Source: Stomoxys calcitrans | Taxonomy: Eukaryota; Arthropoda; Insecta; Diptera; Muscidae | Length of the DNA: 64,000 nucleotides | Assembly: GCF_963082655.1 (NCBI RefSeq) | Contig: NC_081554.1 | Span: 39,702,354-39,766,353, forward strand | Reading direction: 5' to 3' | Shown here: in pieces, positions 20,161 through 33,950 of the stretch | Numbering within the stretch: position 1 is the first letter of the stretch | Layout of the letters: the number at the start of each line of letters is the position of its first letter | Notes under the pieces: model-generated | What the model was told of the DNA's origin: nothing | Database searches by the model: none | Seen by the model: only the letters and a program-made list of their open reading frames with translations | Position numbers and translations under genes: made by a program

Positions 20161-23000
20161 TTAGAAAATTTTAAAGCATTCCGCAGTTTGAAATTCGAAT
20201 ACGATTCATAAAATAAACAGAATTACCCAAAATTTCACAATTTATTTTTTTTTAATTTTTTTAGCAAAGGCTAACCCCTTATGAAAATTTTCAATTTTTG
20301 ATGCGAAAAAATTTTTTGAGTTGGGTACACAGCATTTAAGATTACTGCAAAAAATTCGGTTTAGAGCAACTCCTACAACTTTTCTTCGAAAAACAAGCTC
20401 AAAATCGCATAGTTGATATCGAAGATATACAAAAAAACTCAACGTGAATTTGAAATTGCTGTAACTTCCTTAGCTTTTTGAACTTCGAAATTCTGAGGAC
20501 ACGGTTGGATTCGTGAAGAAAATCTCTTTCTGTAGTGGTGCTGGATGAAGCAAATCGGCAAAGTTTTCTGTGAAAAACATCGCAAAAACCAAATTCTCTT
20601 AGGCGTACAAATTCAAAGTCGTTTTCATGGCCTTAAACGCTGTAACTCCTTCATTTTTTCGAATTTCGAAAATTTTAAAGCATTCCGCAGTTTGAAATTC
20701 GAATACGATTCATAAAATAAACAGAATTACCCAAAATTTCACAATTTATTTTTTTTTTAGCAAAGGCTAACCCCTTATGAAAATTTTCAATTTTTGATGC
20801 GAAAAAATTTTTTGAGTTGGGTACACAGCATTTAAGATTACTGCAAAAAATTCGGTTTAGAGCAACTCCTACAACTTTTCTTCGAAAAACAAGCTCAAAA
20901 TCGCATAGTTGATATCGAAAATATACAAAAAAACTCAACGTGAATTTGAAATTGCTGTAACTTCCTTAGCTTTTTGAACTTCGAAATTCTGAGGACACGG
21001 TTGGATTCGTGAAGAAAATCTCTTTCTGTAGTGGTGCTGGATGAAGCAAATCGGCAAAGTTTTCTGTGAAAAACATCGCAAAAACCAAATTCTCTTAGGC
21101 GTACAAATTCAAAGTCGTTTTCATGGCCTTAAACGCTGTAACTCCTTCATTTTTTCGAATTTCGAAAATTTTAAAGCATTCCGCAGTTTGAAATTCGAAT
21201 ACGATTCATAAAATAAACAGAATTACCCAAAATTTCACAATTTATTTTTTTTTAATTTTTTTAGCAAAGGCTAACCCCTTATGAAAATTTTCAATTTTTG
21301 ATGCGAAAAAATTTTTTGAGTTGGGTACACAGCATTTAAGATTACTGCAAAAACTCAACGTGAATTTGAAATTGCTGTAACTTCCTTAGCTTTTCGAACT
21401 TCGAAATTCTGAGGACACGGTTGGATTCGTGAAGAAAATCTCTTTCTGTAGTGGTGCTGGATGAAGCAAATCGGCAAAGTTTTCTGTGAAAAACATCGCA
21501 AAAACCAAATTCTCTTAGGCGTACAAATTCAAAGTCGTTTTCATGGCCTTAAACGCTGTAACTCCTTCATTTTTTCGAATTTAGAAAATTTTAAAGCATT
21601 CCGCAGTTTGAAATTCGAATACGATTCATAAAATAAACAGAATTACCCAAAATTTCACAATTTATTTTTTTTTAATTTTTTTAGCAAAGGCTAACCCCTT
21701 ATGAAAATTTTCAATTTTTGATGCGAAAAAATTTTTTGAGTTGGGTACACAGCATTTAAGATTACTGCAAAAAATTCGGTTTAGAGCAACTCCTACAACT
21801 TTTCTTCGAAAAACAAGCTCAAAATCGCATAGTTGATATCGAAGATATACAAAAAAACTCAACGTGAATTTGAAATTGCTGTAACTTCCTTAGCTTTTTG
21901 AACTTCGAAATTCTGAGGACACGGTTGGATTCGTGAAGAAAATCTCTTTCTGTAGTGGTGCTGGATGAAGCAAATCGGCAAAGTTTTCTGTGAAAAACAT
22001 CGCAAAAACCAAATTCTCTTAGGCGTACAAATTCAAAGTCGTTTTCATGGCCTTAAACGCTGTAACTCCTTCATTTTTTCGAATTTCGAAAATTTTAAAG
22101 CATTCCGCAGTTTGAAATTCGAATACGATTCATAAAATAAACAGAATTACCCAAAATTTCACAATTTATTTTTTTTTTAGCAAAGGCTAACCCCTTATGA
22201 AAATTTTCAATTTTTGATGCGAAAAAATTTTTTGAGTTGGGTACACAGCATTTAAGATTACTGCAAAAAATTCGGTTTAGAGCAACTCCTACAACTTTTC
22301 TTCGAAAAACAAGCTCAAAATCGCATAGTTGATATCGAAAATATACAAAAAAACTCAACGTGAATTTGAAATTGCTGTAACTTCCTTAGCTTTTTGAACT
22401 TCGAAATTCTGAGGACACGGTTGGATTCGTGAAGAAAATCTCTTTCTGTAGTGGTGCTGGATGAAGCAAATCGGCAAAGTTTTCTGTGAAAAACATCGCA
22501 AAAACCAAATTTTCTTAGGCGTACAAATTCAAAGTCGTTTTCATGGCCTTAAACGAAGTAACTCCTTCATTTTTTCGAATTTCGAAATTTTAAAGCATTC
22601 CGCAGTTTGAAATTCGAATACGATTCATAAAATAAACAGAATTACCCAAAATTTCACAATTTATTTTTTTTTTAATTTTTTTAGCAAAGGCTAACCCCTA
22701 TGAAAATTTTCAATTTTTGATGCGAAAAAATTTTTTTAAATTGGGTACACAGCATTTAAGATTACTGCAAAAAATTCGGTTTAGAGCAACTCCTACAACT
22801 TTTCTTCGAAAAACAAGCTCAAAATCGCATAGTTGATATCGAAAATATACAAAAAAACTCAACGTGAATTTGAAATTGCTGTAACTTCCTTAGCTTTTTG
22901 AACTTCGAAATTCTGAGGACACGGTTGGATTCGTGAAGAAAATCTCTTTCTGTAGTGGTGCTGGATGAAGCAAATCGGCAAAGTTTTCTGTGAAAAACAT
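20161..23000 (+). repeat. About 1,420-bp higher-order copy including an 84-bp-deleted monomer
   Basis: The private variant GAATTTAGAAAATTTT occurs at 20157 and 21577, 1,420 bp apart. The interval contains two normal-size monomers and one 420-bp monomer (20986-21405), in which GATTACTGCAAAAA at about 21350 joins ACTCAACGTG, removing about 84 bp. The flanking monomers, including one of the short-spacer type (20738 and 22158), match in order. Confidence 0.75.
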
Positions 23001-24899
23001 CGCAAAAACCAAATTTTCTTAGGCGTACAAATTCAAAGTCGTTTTCATGGCCTTAAACGAAGTAACTCCTTCATTTTTCCGAATATCGAAAATTTTAAAG
23101 CATTCCGCAGTTTGAAATTCGAATACGATTCATAAAATAAACAGAATTACCCAAAATTTCACAATTTATTTTTTTTTAATTTTTTTAGCAAAGGCTAACC
23201 CCTTATGAAAATTTTCAATTTTTGATGCGAAAAAATTTTTTGAGTTGGGTACACAGCATTTAAGATTACTGCAAAAAATTCGGTTTAGAGCAACTCCTAC
23301 AACTTTTCTTCGAAAAACAAGCTCAAAATCGCATAGTTGATATCGAAAATATACAAAAAAACTCAACGTGAATTTGAAATTGCTGTAACTTCCTTAGCTT
23401 TTCGAACTTCGAAATTCTGAGGACACGGTTGGATTCGTGAAGAAAATCTCTTTCTGTAGTGGTGCTGGATGAAGCAAATCGGCAAAGTTTTCTGTGAAAA
23501 ACATCGCAAAAACCAAATTCTCTTTGGCGTACAAATTCAAAGTCGTTTTCATGGCCTTAAACGCTGTAACTCCTTCATTTTTTCGAATTTCGAAAATTTT
23601 AAAGCATTCCGCAGTTTGAAATTCGAATACGATTCATAAAATAAACAGAATTACCCAAAATTTCACAATTTATTTTTTTTTAATTTTTTTAGCAAAGGCT
23701 AACCCCTTATGAAAATTTTCAATTTTTGATGCGAAAAAATTTTTTGAGTTGGGTACACAGCATTTAAGATTACTGCAAAAAATTCGGTTTAGAGCAACTC
23801 CTACAACTTTTCTTCGAAAAACAAGCTCAAAATCGCATAGTTGATATCGAAAATATACAAAAAAACTCAACGTGAATTTGAAATTGCTGTAACTTCCTTA
23901 GCTTTTCGAACTTCGAAATTCTGAGGACACGGTTGGATTCGTGAAGAAAATCTCTTTCTGTAGTGGTGCTGGATGAAGCAAATCGGCAAAGTTTTCTGTG
24001 AAAAACATCGCAAAAACCAAATTCTCTTAGGCGTACAAATTCAAAGTCGTTTTCATGGCCTTAAACGCTGTAACTCCTTCATTTTTTCGAATTTAGAAAA
24101 TTTTAAAGCATTCCGCAGTTTGAAATTCGAATACGATTCATAAAATAAACAGAATTACCCAAAATTTCACAATTTATTTTTTTTTTAATTTTTTTAGCAA
24201 AGGCTAACCCCTTATGAAAATTTTCAATTTTTGATGCGAAAAAATTTTTTGAGTTGGGTACACAGCATTTAAGATTACTGCAAAAAATTCGGTTTAGAGC
24301 AACTCCTACAACTTTTCTTCGAAAAACAAGCTCAAAATCGCATAGTTGATATCGAAGATATACAAAAAAACTCAACGTGAATTTGAAATTGCTGTAACTT
24401 CCTTAGCTTTTTGAACTTCGAAATTCTGAGGACACGGTTGGATTCGTGAAGAAAATCTCTTTCTGTAGTGGTGCTGGATGAAGCAAATCGGCAAAGTTTT
24501 CTGTGAAAAACATCGCAAAAACCAAATTCTCTTAGGCGTACAAATTCAAAGTCGTTTTCATGGCCTTAAACGCTGTAACTCCTTCATTTTTTCGAATTTC
24601 GAAAATTTTAAAGCATTCCGCAGTTTGAAATTCGAATACGATTCATAAAATAAACAGAATTACCCAAAATTTCACAATTTATTTTTTTTTAGCAAAGGCT
24701 AACCCCTTATGAAAATTTTCAATTTTTGATGCGAAAAAATTTTTTGAGTTGGGTACACAGCATTTAAGATTACTGCAAAAAATTCGGTTTAGAGCAACTC
24801 CTACAACTTTTCTTCGAAAAACAAGCTCAAAATCGCATAGTTGATATCGAAAATATACAAAAAAACTCAACGTGAATTTGAAATTGCTGTAACTTCCTT

Positions 24900-27800
24900 A
24901 GCTTTTTGAACTTCGAAATTCTGAGGACACGGTTGGATTCGTGAAGAAAATCTCTTTCTGTAGTGGTGCTGGATGAAGCAAATTGGCAAAGTTTTCTGTG
25001 AAAAACATCGCAAAAACCAAATTTTCTTAGGCGTACAAATTCAAAGTCGTTTTCATGGCCTTAAACGAAGTAACTCCTTCATTTTTTCGAATATCGAAAA
25101 TTTTAAAGCATTCCGCAGTTTGAAATTCGAATACGATTCATAAAATAAACAGAATTACCCAAAATTTCACAATTTATTTTTTTTTAATTTTTTTAGCAAA
25201 GGCTAACCCCTTATGAAAATTTTCAATTTTTGAAGCGAAAAAATTTTTTGAGTTGGGTACACAGCATTTAAGATTACTGCAAAAAATTCGGTTTAGAGCA
25301 ACTCCTACAACTTTTCTTCGAAAAACAAGCTCAAAATCGCATAGTTGATATCGAAAATATACAAAAAAACTCAACGTGAATTTGAAATTGCTGTAACTTC
25401 CTTAGCTTTTCGAACTTCGAAATTCTGAGGACACGGTTGGATTCGTGAAGAAAATCTCTTTCTGTAGTGGTGCTGGATGAAGCAAATCGGCAAAGTTTTC
25501 TGTGAAAAACATCGCAAAAACCAAATTCTCTTAGGCGTACAAATTCAAAGTCGTTTTCATGGCCTTAAACGCTGTAACTCCTTCATTTTTTCGAATTTAG
25601 AAAATTTTAAAGCATTCCGCAGTTTGAAATTCGAATACGATTCATAAAATAAACAGAATTACCCAAAATTTCACAATTTATTTTTTTTTAATTTTTTTAG
25701 CAAAGGCTAACCCCTTATGAAAATTTTCAATTTTTGATGCGAAAAAATTTTTTGAGTTGGGTACACAGCATTTAAGATTACTGCAAAAAATTCGGTTTAG
25801 AGCAACTCCTACAACTTTTCTTCGAAAAACAAGCTCAAAATCGCATAGTTGATATCGAAGATATACAAAAAAACTCAACGTGAATTTGAAATTGCTGTAA
25901 CTTCCTTAGCTTTTTGAACTTCGAAATTCTGAGGACACGGTTGGATTCGTGAAGAAAATCTCTTTCTGTAGTGGTGCTGGATGAAGCAAATCGGCAAAGT
26001 TTTCTGTGAAAAACATCGCAAAAACCAAATTCTCTTAGGCGTACAAATTCAAAGTCGTTTTCATGGCCTTAAACGCTGTAACTCCTTCATTTTTTCGAAT
26101 TTCGAAAATTTTAAAGCATTCCGCAGTTTGAAATTCGAATACGATTCATAAAATAAACAGAATTACCCAAAATTTCACAATTTATTTTTTTTTAGCAAAG
26201 GCTAACCCCTTATGAAAATTTTCAATTTTTGATGCGAAAAAATTTTTTGAGTTGGGTACACAGCATTTAAGATTACTGCAAAAAATTCGGTTTAGAGCAA
26301 CTCCTACAACTTTTCTTCGAAAAACAAGCTCAAAATCGCATAGTTGATATCGAAAATATACAAAAAAACTCAACGTGAATTTGAAATTGCTGTAACTTCC
26401 TTAGCTTTTCGAACTTCGAAATTCTGAGGACACGGTTGGATTTGTGAAGAAAATCTCTTTCTGTAGTGGTGCTGGATGAAGCAAATCGGCAAAGTTTTCT
26501 GTGAAAAACATCGCAAAAACCAAATTCTCTTTGGCGTACAAATTCAAAGTCGTTTTCATGGCCTTAAACGCTGTAACTCCTTCATTTTTTCGAATTTCGA
26601 AAATTTTAAAGCATTCCGCAGTTTGAAATTCGAATACGATTCATAAAATAAACAGAATTACCCAAAATTTCACAATTTATTTTTTTTTAATTTTTTTAGC
26701 AAAGGCTAACCCCTTATGAAAATTTTAAATTTTTGATGCGAAAAAATTTTTTGAGTTGGGTACACAGCATTTAAGATTACTGGAAAAAATTCGGTTTAGA
26801 GCAACTCCTACAACTTTTCTTCGAAAAACAAGCTCAAAATCGCATAGTTGATATCGAAAATATACAAAAAAACTCAACGTGAATTTGAAATTGCTGTAAC
26901 TTCCTTAGCTTTTCGAACTTCGAAATTCTGAGGACACGGTTGGATTCGTGAAGAAAATCTCTTTCTGTAGTGGTGCTGGATGAAGCAAATCGGCAAAGTT
27001 TTCTGTGAAAAACATCGCAAAAACCAAATTCTCTTTGGCGTACAAATTCAAAGTCGTTTTCATGGCCTTAAACGCTGTAACTCCTTCATTTTTTCGAATT
27101 TCGAAAATTTTAAAGCATTCCGCAGTTTGAAATTCGAATACGATTCATAAAATAAACAGAATTACCCAAAATTTCACAATTTATTTTTTTTTAATTTTTT
27201 TAGCAAAGGCTAACCCCTTATGAAAATTTTCAATTTTTGATGCGAAAAAATTTTTTGAGTTGGGTACACAGCATTTAAGATTACTACAAAAAATTCGGTT
27301 TAGAGCAACTCCTACAACTTTTCTTCGAAAAACAAGCTCAAAATCGCATAGTTGATATCGAAAATATACAAAAAAACTCAACGTGAATTTGAAATTGTTG
27401 TAACTTCCTTAGCTTTTCGAACTTCGAAATTCTGAGGACACGGTTGGATTCGTGAAGAAAATCTCTTTCTGTAGTGGTGCTGGATGAAGCAAATCGGCAA
27501 AGTTTTCTGTGAAAAACATCGCAAAAACCAAATTCTCTTAGGCGTACAAATTCAAAGTCGTTTTCATGGCCTTAAACGCTGTAACTCCTTCATTTTTTCG
27601 AATTTCGAAAATTTTAAAGCATTCCGAAGTTTGAAATTCGAATACGATTCATAAAAAAAACAGAATTACCCAAAATTTCACAATTTATTTTTTTTTTAAT
27701 TTTTTTAGCAAAGGCTAACCCCTTATGAAAATTTTCAATTTTTGATGCGAAAAAATTTTTTGAGTTGGGTACACAGCATTTAAGATTACTGGAAAAAATT

Positions 27801-30800
27801 CGGTTTAGAGCAACTCCTACAACTTTTCTTCGAAAAACAAGCTCAAAATCGCATAGTTGATATCGAAAATATACAAAAAAACTCAACGTGAATTTGAAAT
27901 TGCTGTAACTTCCTTAGCTTTTTGAACTTCGAAATTCTGAGGACACGGTTGGATTCGTGAAGAAAATCTCTTTCTGTAGTGGTGCTGGATGAAGCAAATT
28001 GGCAAAGTTTTCTGTGAAAAACATCGCAAAAACCAAATTTTCTTAGGCGTACAAATTCAAAGTCGTTTTCATGGCCTTAAACGAAGTAACTCCTTCATTT
28101 TTTCGAATATCGAAAATTTTAAAGCATTCCGCAGTTTGAAATTCGAATACGATTCATAAAATAAACAGAATTACCCAAAATTTCACAATTTATTTTTTTT
28201 TAATTTTTTTAGCAAAGGCTAACCCCTTATGAAAATTTTCAATTTTTGATGCGAAAAAATTTTTTGAGTTGGGTACACAGCATTTAAGATTACTGCAAAA
28301 AATTCGGTTTAGAGCAACTCCTACAACTTTTCTTCGAAAAACAAGCTCAAAATCGCATAGTTGATATCGAAAATATACAAAAAAACTCAACGTGAATTTG
28401 AAATTGCTGTAACTTCCTTAGCTTTTCGAACTTCGAAATTCTGAGGACACGGTTGGATTCGTGAAGAAAATCTCTTTCTGTAGTGGTGCTGGATGAAGCA
28501 AATCGGCAAAGTTTTCTGTGAAAAACATCGCAAAAACCAAATTCTCTTAGGCGTACAAATTCAAAGTCGTTTTCATGGCCTTAAACGCTGTAACTCCTTC
28601 ATTTTTTCGAATTTAGAAAATTTTAAAGCATTCCGCAGTTTGAAATTCGAATACGATTCATAAAATAAACAGAATTACCCAAAATTTCACAATTTATTTT
28701 TTTTTAATTTTTTTAGCAAAGGCTAACCCCTTATGAAAATTTTCAATTTTTGATGCGAAAAAATTTTTTGAGTTGGGTACACAGCATTTAAGATTACTGC
28801 AAAAAATTCGGTTTAGAGCAACTCCTACAACTTTTCTTCGAAAAACAAGCTCAAAATCGCATAGTTGATATCGAAGATATACAAAAAAACTCAACGTGAA
28901 TTTGAAATTGCTGTAACTTCCTTAGCTTTTTGAACTTCGAAATTCTGAGGACACGGTTGGATTCGTGAAGAAAATCTCTTTCTGTAGTGGTGCTGGATGA
29001 AGCAAATCGGCAAAGTTTTCTGTGAAAAACATCGCAAAAACCAAATTCTCTTAGGCGTACAAATTCAAAGTCGTTTTCATGGCCTTAAACGCTGTAACTC
29101 CTTCATTTTTTCGAATTTCGAAAATTTTAAAGCATTCCGCAGTTTGAAATTCGAATACGATTCATAAAATAAACAGAATTACCCAAAATTTCACAATTTA
29201 TTTTTTTTTAGCAAAGGCTAACCCCTTATGAAAATTTTCAATTTTTGATGCGAAAAAATTTTTTGAGTTGGGTACACAGCATTTAAGATTACTGCAAAAA
29301 ATTCGGTTTAGAGCAACTCCTACAACTTTTCTTCGAAAAACAAGCTCAAAATCGCATAGTTGATATCGAAAATATACAAAAAAACTCAACGTGAATTTGA
29401 AATTGCTGTAACTTCCTTAGCTTTTCGAACTTCGAAATTCTGAGGACACGGTTGGATTTGTGAAGAAAATCTCTTTCTGTAGTGGTGCTGGATGAAGCAA
29501 ATCGGCAAAGTTTTCTGTGAAAAACATCGCAAAAACCAAATTCTCTTTGGCGTACAAATTCAAAGTCGTTTTCATGGCCTTAAACGCTGTAACTCCTTCA
29601 TTTTTTCGAATTTCGAAAATTTTAAAGCATTCCGCAGTTTGAAATTCGAATACGATTCATAAAATAAACAGAATTACCCAAAATTTCACAATTTATTTTT
29701 TTTTAATTTTTTTAGCAAAGGCTAACCCCTTATGAAAATTTTAAATTTTTGATGCGAAAAAATTTTTTGAGTTGGGTACACAGCATTTAAGATTACTGGA
29801 AAAAATTCGGTTTAGAGCAACTCCTACAACTTTTCTTCGAAAAACAAGCTCAAAATCGCATAGTTGATATCGAAAATATACAAAAAAACTCAACGTGAAT
29901 TTGAAATTGCTGTAACTTCCTTAGCTTTTCGAACTTCGAAATTCTGAGGACACGGTTGGATTCGTGAAGAAAATCTCTTTCTGTAGTGGTGCTGGATGAA
30001 GCAAATCGGCAAAGTTTTCTGTGAAAAACATCGCAAAAACCAAATTCTCTTTGGCGTACAAATTCAAAGTCGTTTTCATGGCCTTAAACGCTGTAACTCC
30101 TTCATTTTTTCGAATTTCGAAAATTTTAAAGCATTCCGCAGTTTGAAATTCGAATACGATTCATAAAATAAACAGAATTACCCAAAATTTCACAATTTAT
30201 TTTTTTTTAATTTTTTTAGCAAAGGCTAACCCCTTATGAAAATTTTCAATTTTTGATGCGAAAAAATTTTTTGAGTTGGGTACACAGCATTTAAGATTAC
30301 TGCAAAAAATTCGGTTTAGAGCAACTCCTACAACTTTTCTTCGAAAAACAAGCTCAAAATCGCATAGTTGATATCGAAGATATACAAAAAAACTCAACGT
30401 GAATTTGAAATTGCTGTAACTTCCTTAGCTTTTTGAACTTCGAAATTCTGAGGACACGGTTGGATTCGTGAAGAAAATCTCTTTCTGTAGTGGTGCTGGA
30501 TGAAGCAAATCGGCAAAGTTTTCTGTGAAAAACATCGCAAAAACCAAATTCTCTTAGGCGTACAAATTCAAAGTCGTTTTCATGGCCTTAAACGCTGTAA
30601 CTCCTTCATTTTTTCGAATTTCGAAAATTTTAAAGCATTCCGCAGTTTGAAATTCGAATACGATTCATAAAATAAACAGAATTACCCAAAATTTCACAAT
30701 TTATTTTTTTTTAGCAAAGGCTAACCCCTTATGAAAATTTTCAATTTTTGATGCGAAAAAATTTTTTGAGTTGGGTACACAGCATTTAAGATTACTGCAA

Positions 30801-33800
30801 AAAATTCGGTTTAGAGCAACTCCTACAACTTTTCTTCGAAAAACAAGCTCAAAATCGCATAGTTGATATCGAAAATATACAAAAAAACTCAACGTGAATT
30901 TGAAATTGTTGTAACTTCCTTAGCTTTTCGAACTTCGAAATTCTGAGGACACGGTTGGATTTGTGAAGAAAATCTCTTTCTGTAGTGGTGCTGGATGAAG
31001 CAAATCGGCAAAGTTTTCTGTGAAAAACATCGCAAAAACCAAATTCTCTTTGGCGTACAAATTCAAAGTCGTTTTCATGGCCTTAAACGCTGTAACTCCT
31101 TCATTTTTTCGAATTTCGAAAATTTTAAAGCATTCCGCAGTTTGAAATTCGAATACGATTCATAAAATAAACAGAATTACCCAAAATTTCACAATTTATT
31201 TTTTTTTAATTTTTTTAGCAAAGGCTAACCCCTTATGAAAATTTTCAATTTTTGATGCGAAAAAATTTTTTGAGTTGGGTACACAGCATTTAAGATTACT
31301 GGAAAAAATTCGGTTTATAGCAACTCCTACAACTTTTCTTCGAAAAACAAGCTCAAAATCGCATAGTTGATATCGAAAATATACAAAAAAACTCAACGTG
31401 AATTTGAAATTGCTGTAACTTCCTTAGCTTTTCGAACTTCGAAATTCTGAGGACACGGTTGGATTCGTGAAGAAAATCTCTTTCTGTAGTGGTGCTGGAT
31501 GAAGCAAATCGGCAAAGTTTTCTGTGAAAAACATCGCAAAAACCAAATTCTCTTTGGCGTACAAATTCAAAGTCGTTTTCATGGCCTTAAACGCTGTAAC
31601 TCCTTCATTTTTTCGAATTTCGAAAATTTTAAAGCATTCCGCAGTTTGAAATTCGAATACGATTCATAAAATAAACAGAATTACCCAAAATTTCACAATT
31701 TATTTTTTTTAATTTTTTTAGCAAAGGCTAACCCCTTATGAAAATTTTCAATTTTTGATGCGAAAAAATTTTTTGAGTTGGGTACACAGCATTTAAGATT
31801 ACTACAAAAAATTCGGTTTAGAGCAACTCCTACAACTTTTCTTCGAAAAACAAGCTCAAAATCGCATAGTTGATATCGAAAATATACAAAAAAACTCAAC
31901 GTGAATTTGAAATTGTTGTAACTTCCTTAGCTTTTCGAACTTCGAAATTCTGAGGACACGGTTGGATTCGTGAAGAAAATCTCTTTCTGTAGTGGTGCTG
32001 GATGAAGCAAATCGGCAAAGTTTTCTGTGAAAAACATCGCAAAAACCAAATTGTCTTAGGCGTACAAATTCAAAGTCGTTTTCATGGCCTTAAACGCTGT
32101 AACTCCTTCATTTTTTCGAATTTCGAAAATTTTAAAGCATTCCGCAGTTTGAAATTCGAATACGATTCATAAAATAAACAGAATTACCCAAAATTTCACA
32201 ATTTATTTTTTTTTAATTTTTTTAGCAAAGGCTAACCCCTTATGAAAATTTTCAATTTTTGATGCGAAAAAATTTTTTGAGTTGGGTACACAGCATTTAA
32301 GATTACTGCAAAAAATTCGGTTTAGAGCAACTCCTACAACTTTTCTTCGAAAAACAAGCTCAAAATCGCATAGTTGATATCGAAAATATACAAAAAAACT
32401 CAACGTGAATTTGAAATTGCTGTAACTTCCTTAGCTTTTCGAACTTCGAAATTCTGAGGACACGGTTGGATTTGTGAAGAAAATCTCTTTCTGTAGTGGT
32501 GCTGGATGAAGCAAATCGGCAAAGTTTTCTGTGAAAAACATCGCAAAAACCAAATTCTCTTTGGCGTACAAATTCAAAGTCGTTTTCATGGCCTTAAACG
32601 CTGTAACTCCTTCATTTTTTCGAATTTCGAAAATTTTAAAGCATTCCGCAGTTTGAAATTCGAATACGATTCATAAAATAAACAGAATTACCCAAAATTT
32701 CACAATTTATTTTTTTTTAATTTTTTTAGCAAAGGCTAACCCCTTATGAAAATTTTAAATTTTTGATGCGAAAAAATTTTTTGAGTTGGGTACACAGCAT
32801 TTAAGATTACTGGAAAAAATTCGGTTTAGAGCAACTCCTACAACTTTTCTTCGAAAAACAAGCTCAAAATCGCATAGTTGATATCGAAAATATACAAAAA
32901 AACTCAACGTGAATTTGAAATTGCTGTAACTTCCTTAGCTTTTCGAACTTCGAAATTCTGAGGACACGGTTGGATTCGTGAAGAAAATCTCTTTCTGTAG
33001 TGGTGCTGGATGAAGCAAATCGGCAAAGTTTTCTGTGAAAAACATCGCAAAAACCAAATTCTCTTTGGCGTACAAATTCAAAGTCGTTTTCATGGCCTTA
33101 AACGCTGTAACTCCTTCATTTTTTCGAATTTCGAAAATTTTAAAGCATTCCGCAGTTTGAAATTCGAATACGATTCATAAAATAAACAGAATTACCCAAA
33201 ATTTCACAATTTATTTTTTTTTAATTTTTTTAGCAAAGGCTAACCCCTTATGAAAATTTTCAATTTTTGATGCGAAAAAATTTTTTGAGTTGGGTACACA
33301 GCATTTAAGATTACTACAAAAAATTCGGTTTAGAGCAACTCCTACAACTTTTCTTCGAAAAACAAGCTCAAAATCGCATAGTTGATATCGAAAATATACA
33401 AAAAAACTCAACGTGAATTTGAAATTGTTGTAACTTCCTTAGCTTTTCGAACTTCGAAATTCTGAGGACACGGTTGGATTCGTGAAGAAAATCTCTTTCT
33501 GTAGTGGTGCTGGATGAAGCAAATCGGCAAAGTTTTCTGTGAAAAACATCGCAAAAACCAAATTCTCTTTGGCGTACAAATTCAAAGTCGTTTTCATGGC
33601 CTTAAACGCTGTAACTCCTTCATTTTTTCGAATTTCGAAAATTTTAAAGCATTCCGCAGTTTGAAATTCGAATACGATTCATAAAATAAACAGAATTACC
33701 CAAAATTTCACAATTTATTTTTTTTTAATTTTTTTAGCAAAGGCTAACCCCTTATGAAAATTTTCAATTTTTGATGCGAAAAAATTTTTTGAGTTGGGTA

Positions 33801-33950
33801 CACAGCATTTAAGATTACTGGAAAAAATTCGGTTTAGAGCAACTCCTACAACTTTTCTTCGAAAAACAAGCTCAAAATCGCATAGTTGATATCGAAAATA
33901 TACAAAAAAACTCAACGTGAATTTGAAATTGCTGTAACTTCCTTAGCTTT
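24900..33950 (+). repeat. Hexameric higher-order repeat, about 3,015 bp, roughly three copies
   Basis: Private variants recur at constant spacing. GGATTTGTGAAG is at 26438, 29454 and 32468. AATTTTAAATTTTTGATG, in place of the usual TTTTCAATTTTTG, is at 26721, 29737 and 32751. AAATTGGCAAAG is at about 24980 and 27996. The spacing is 3,014-3,016 bp, equal to six monomers of mixed 504/495-bp type. Copies are not perfect: some markers occur in only two of three, indicating later exchange. Confidence 0.82.
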
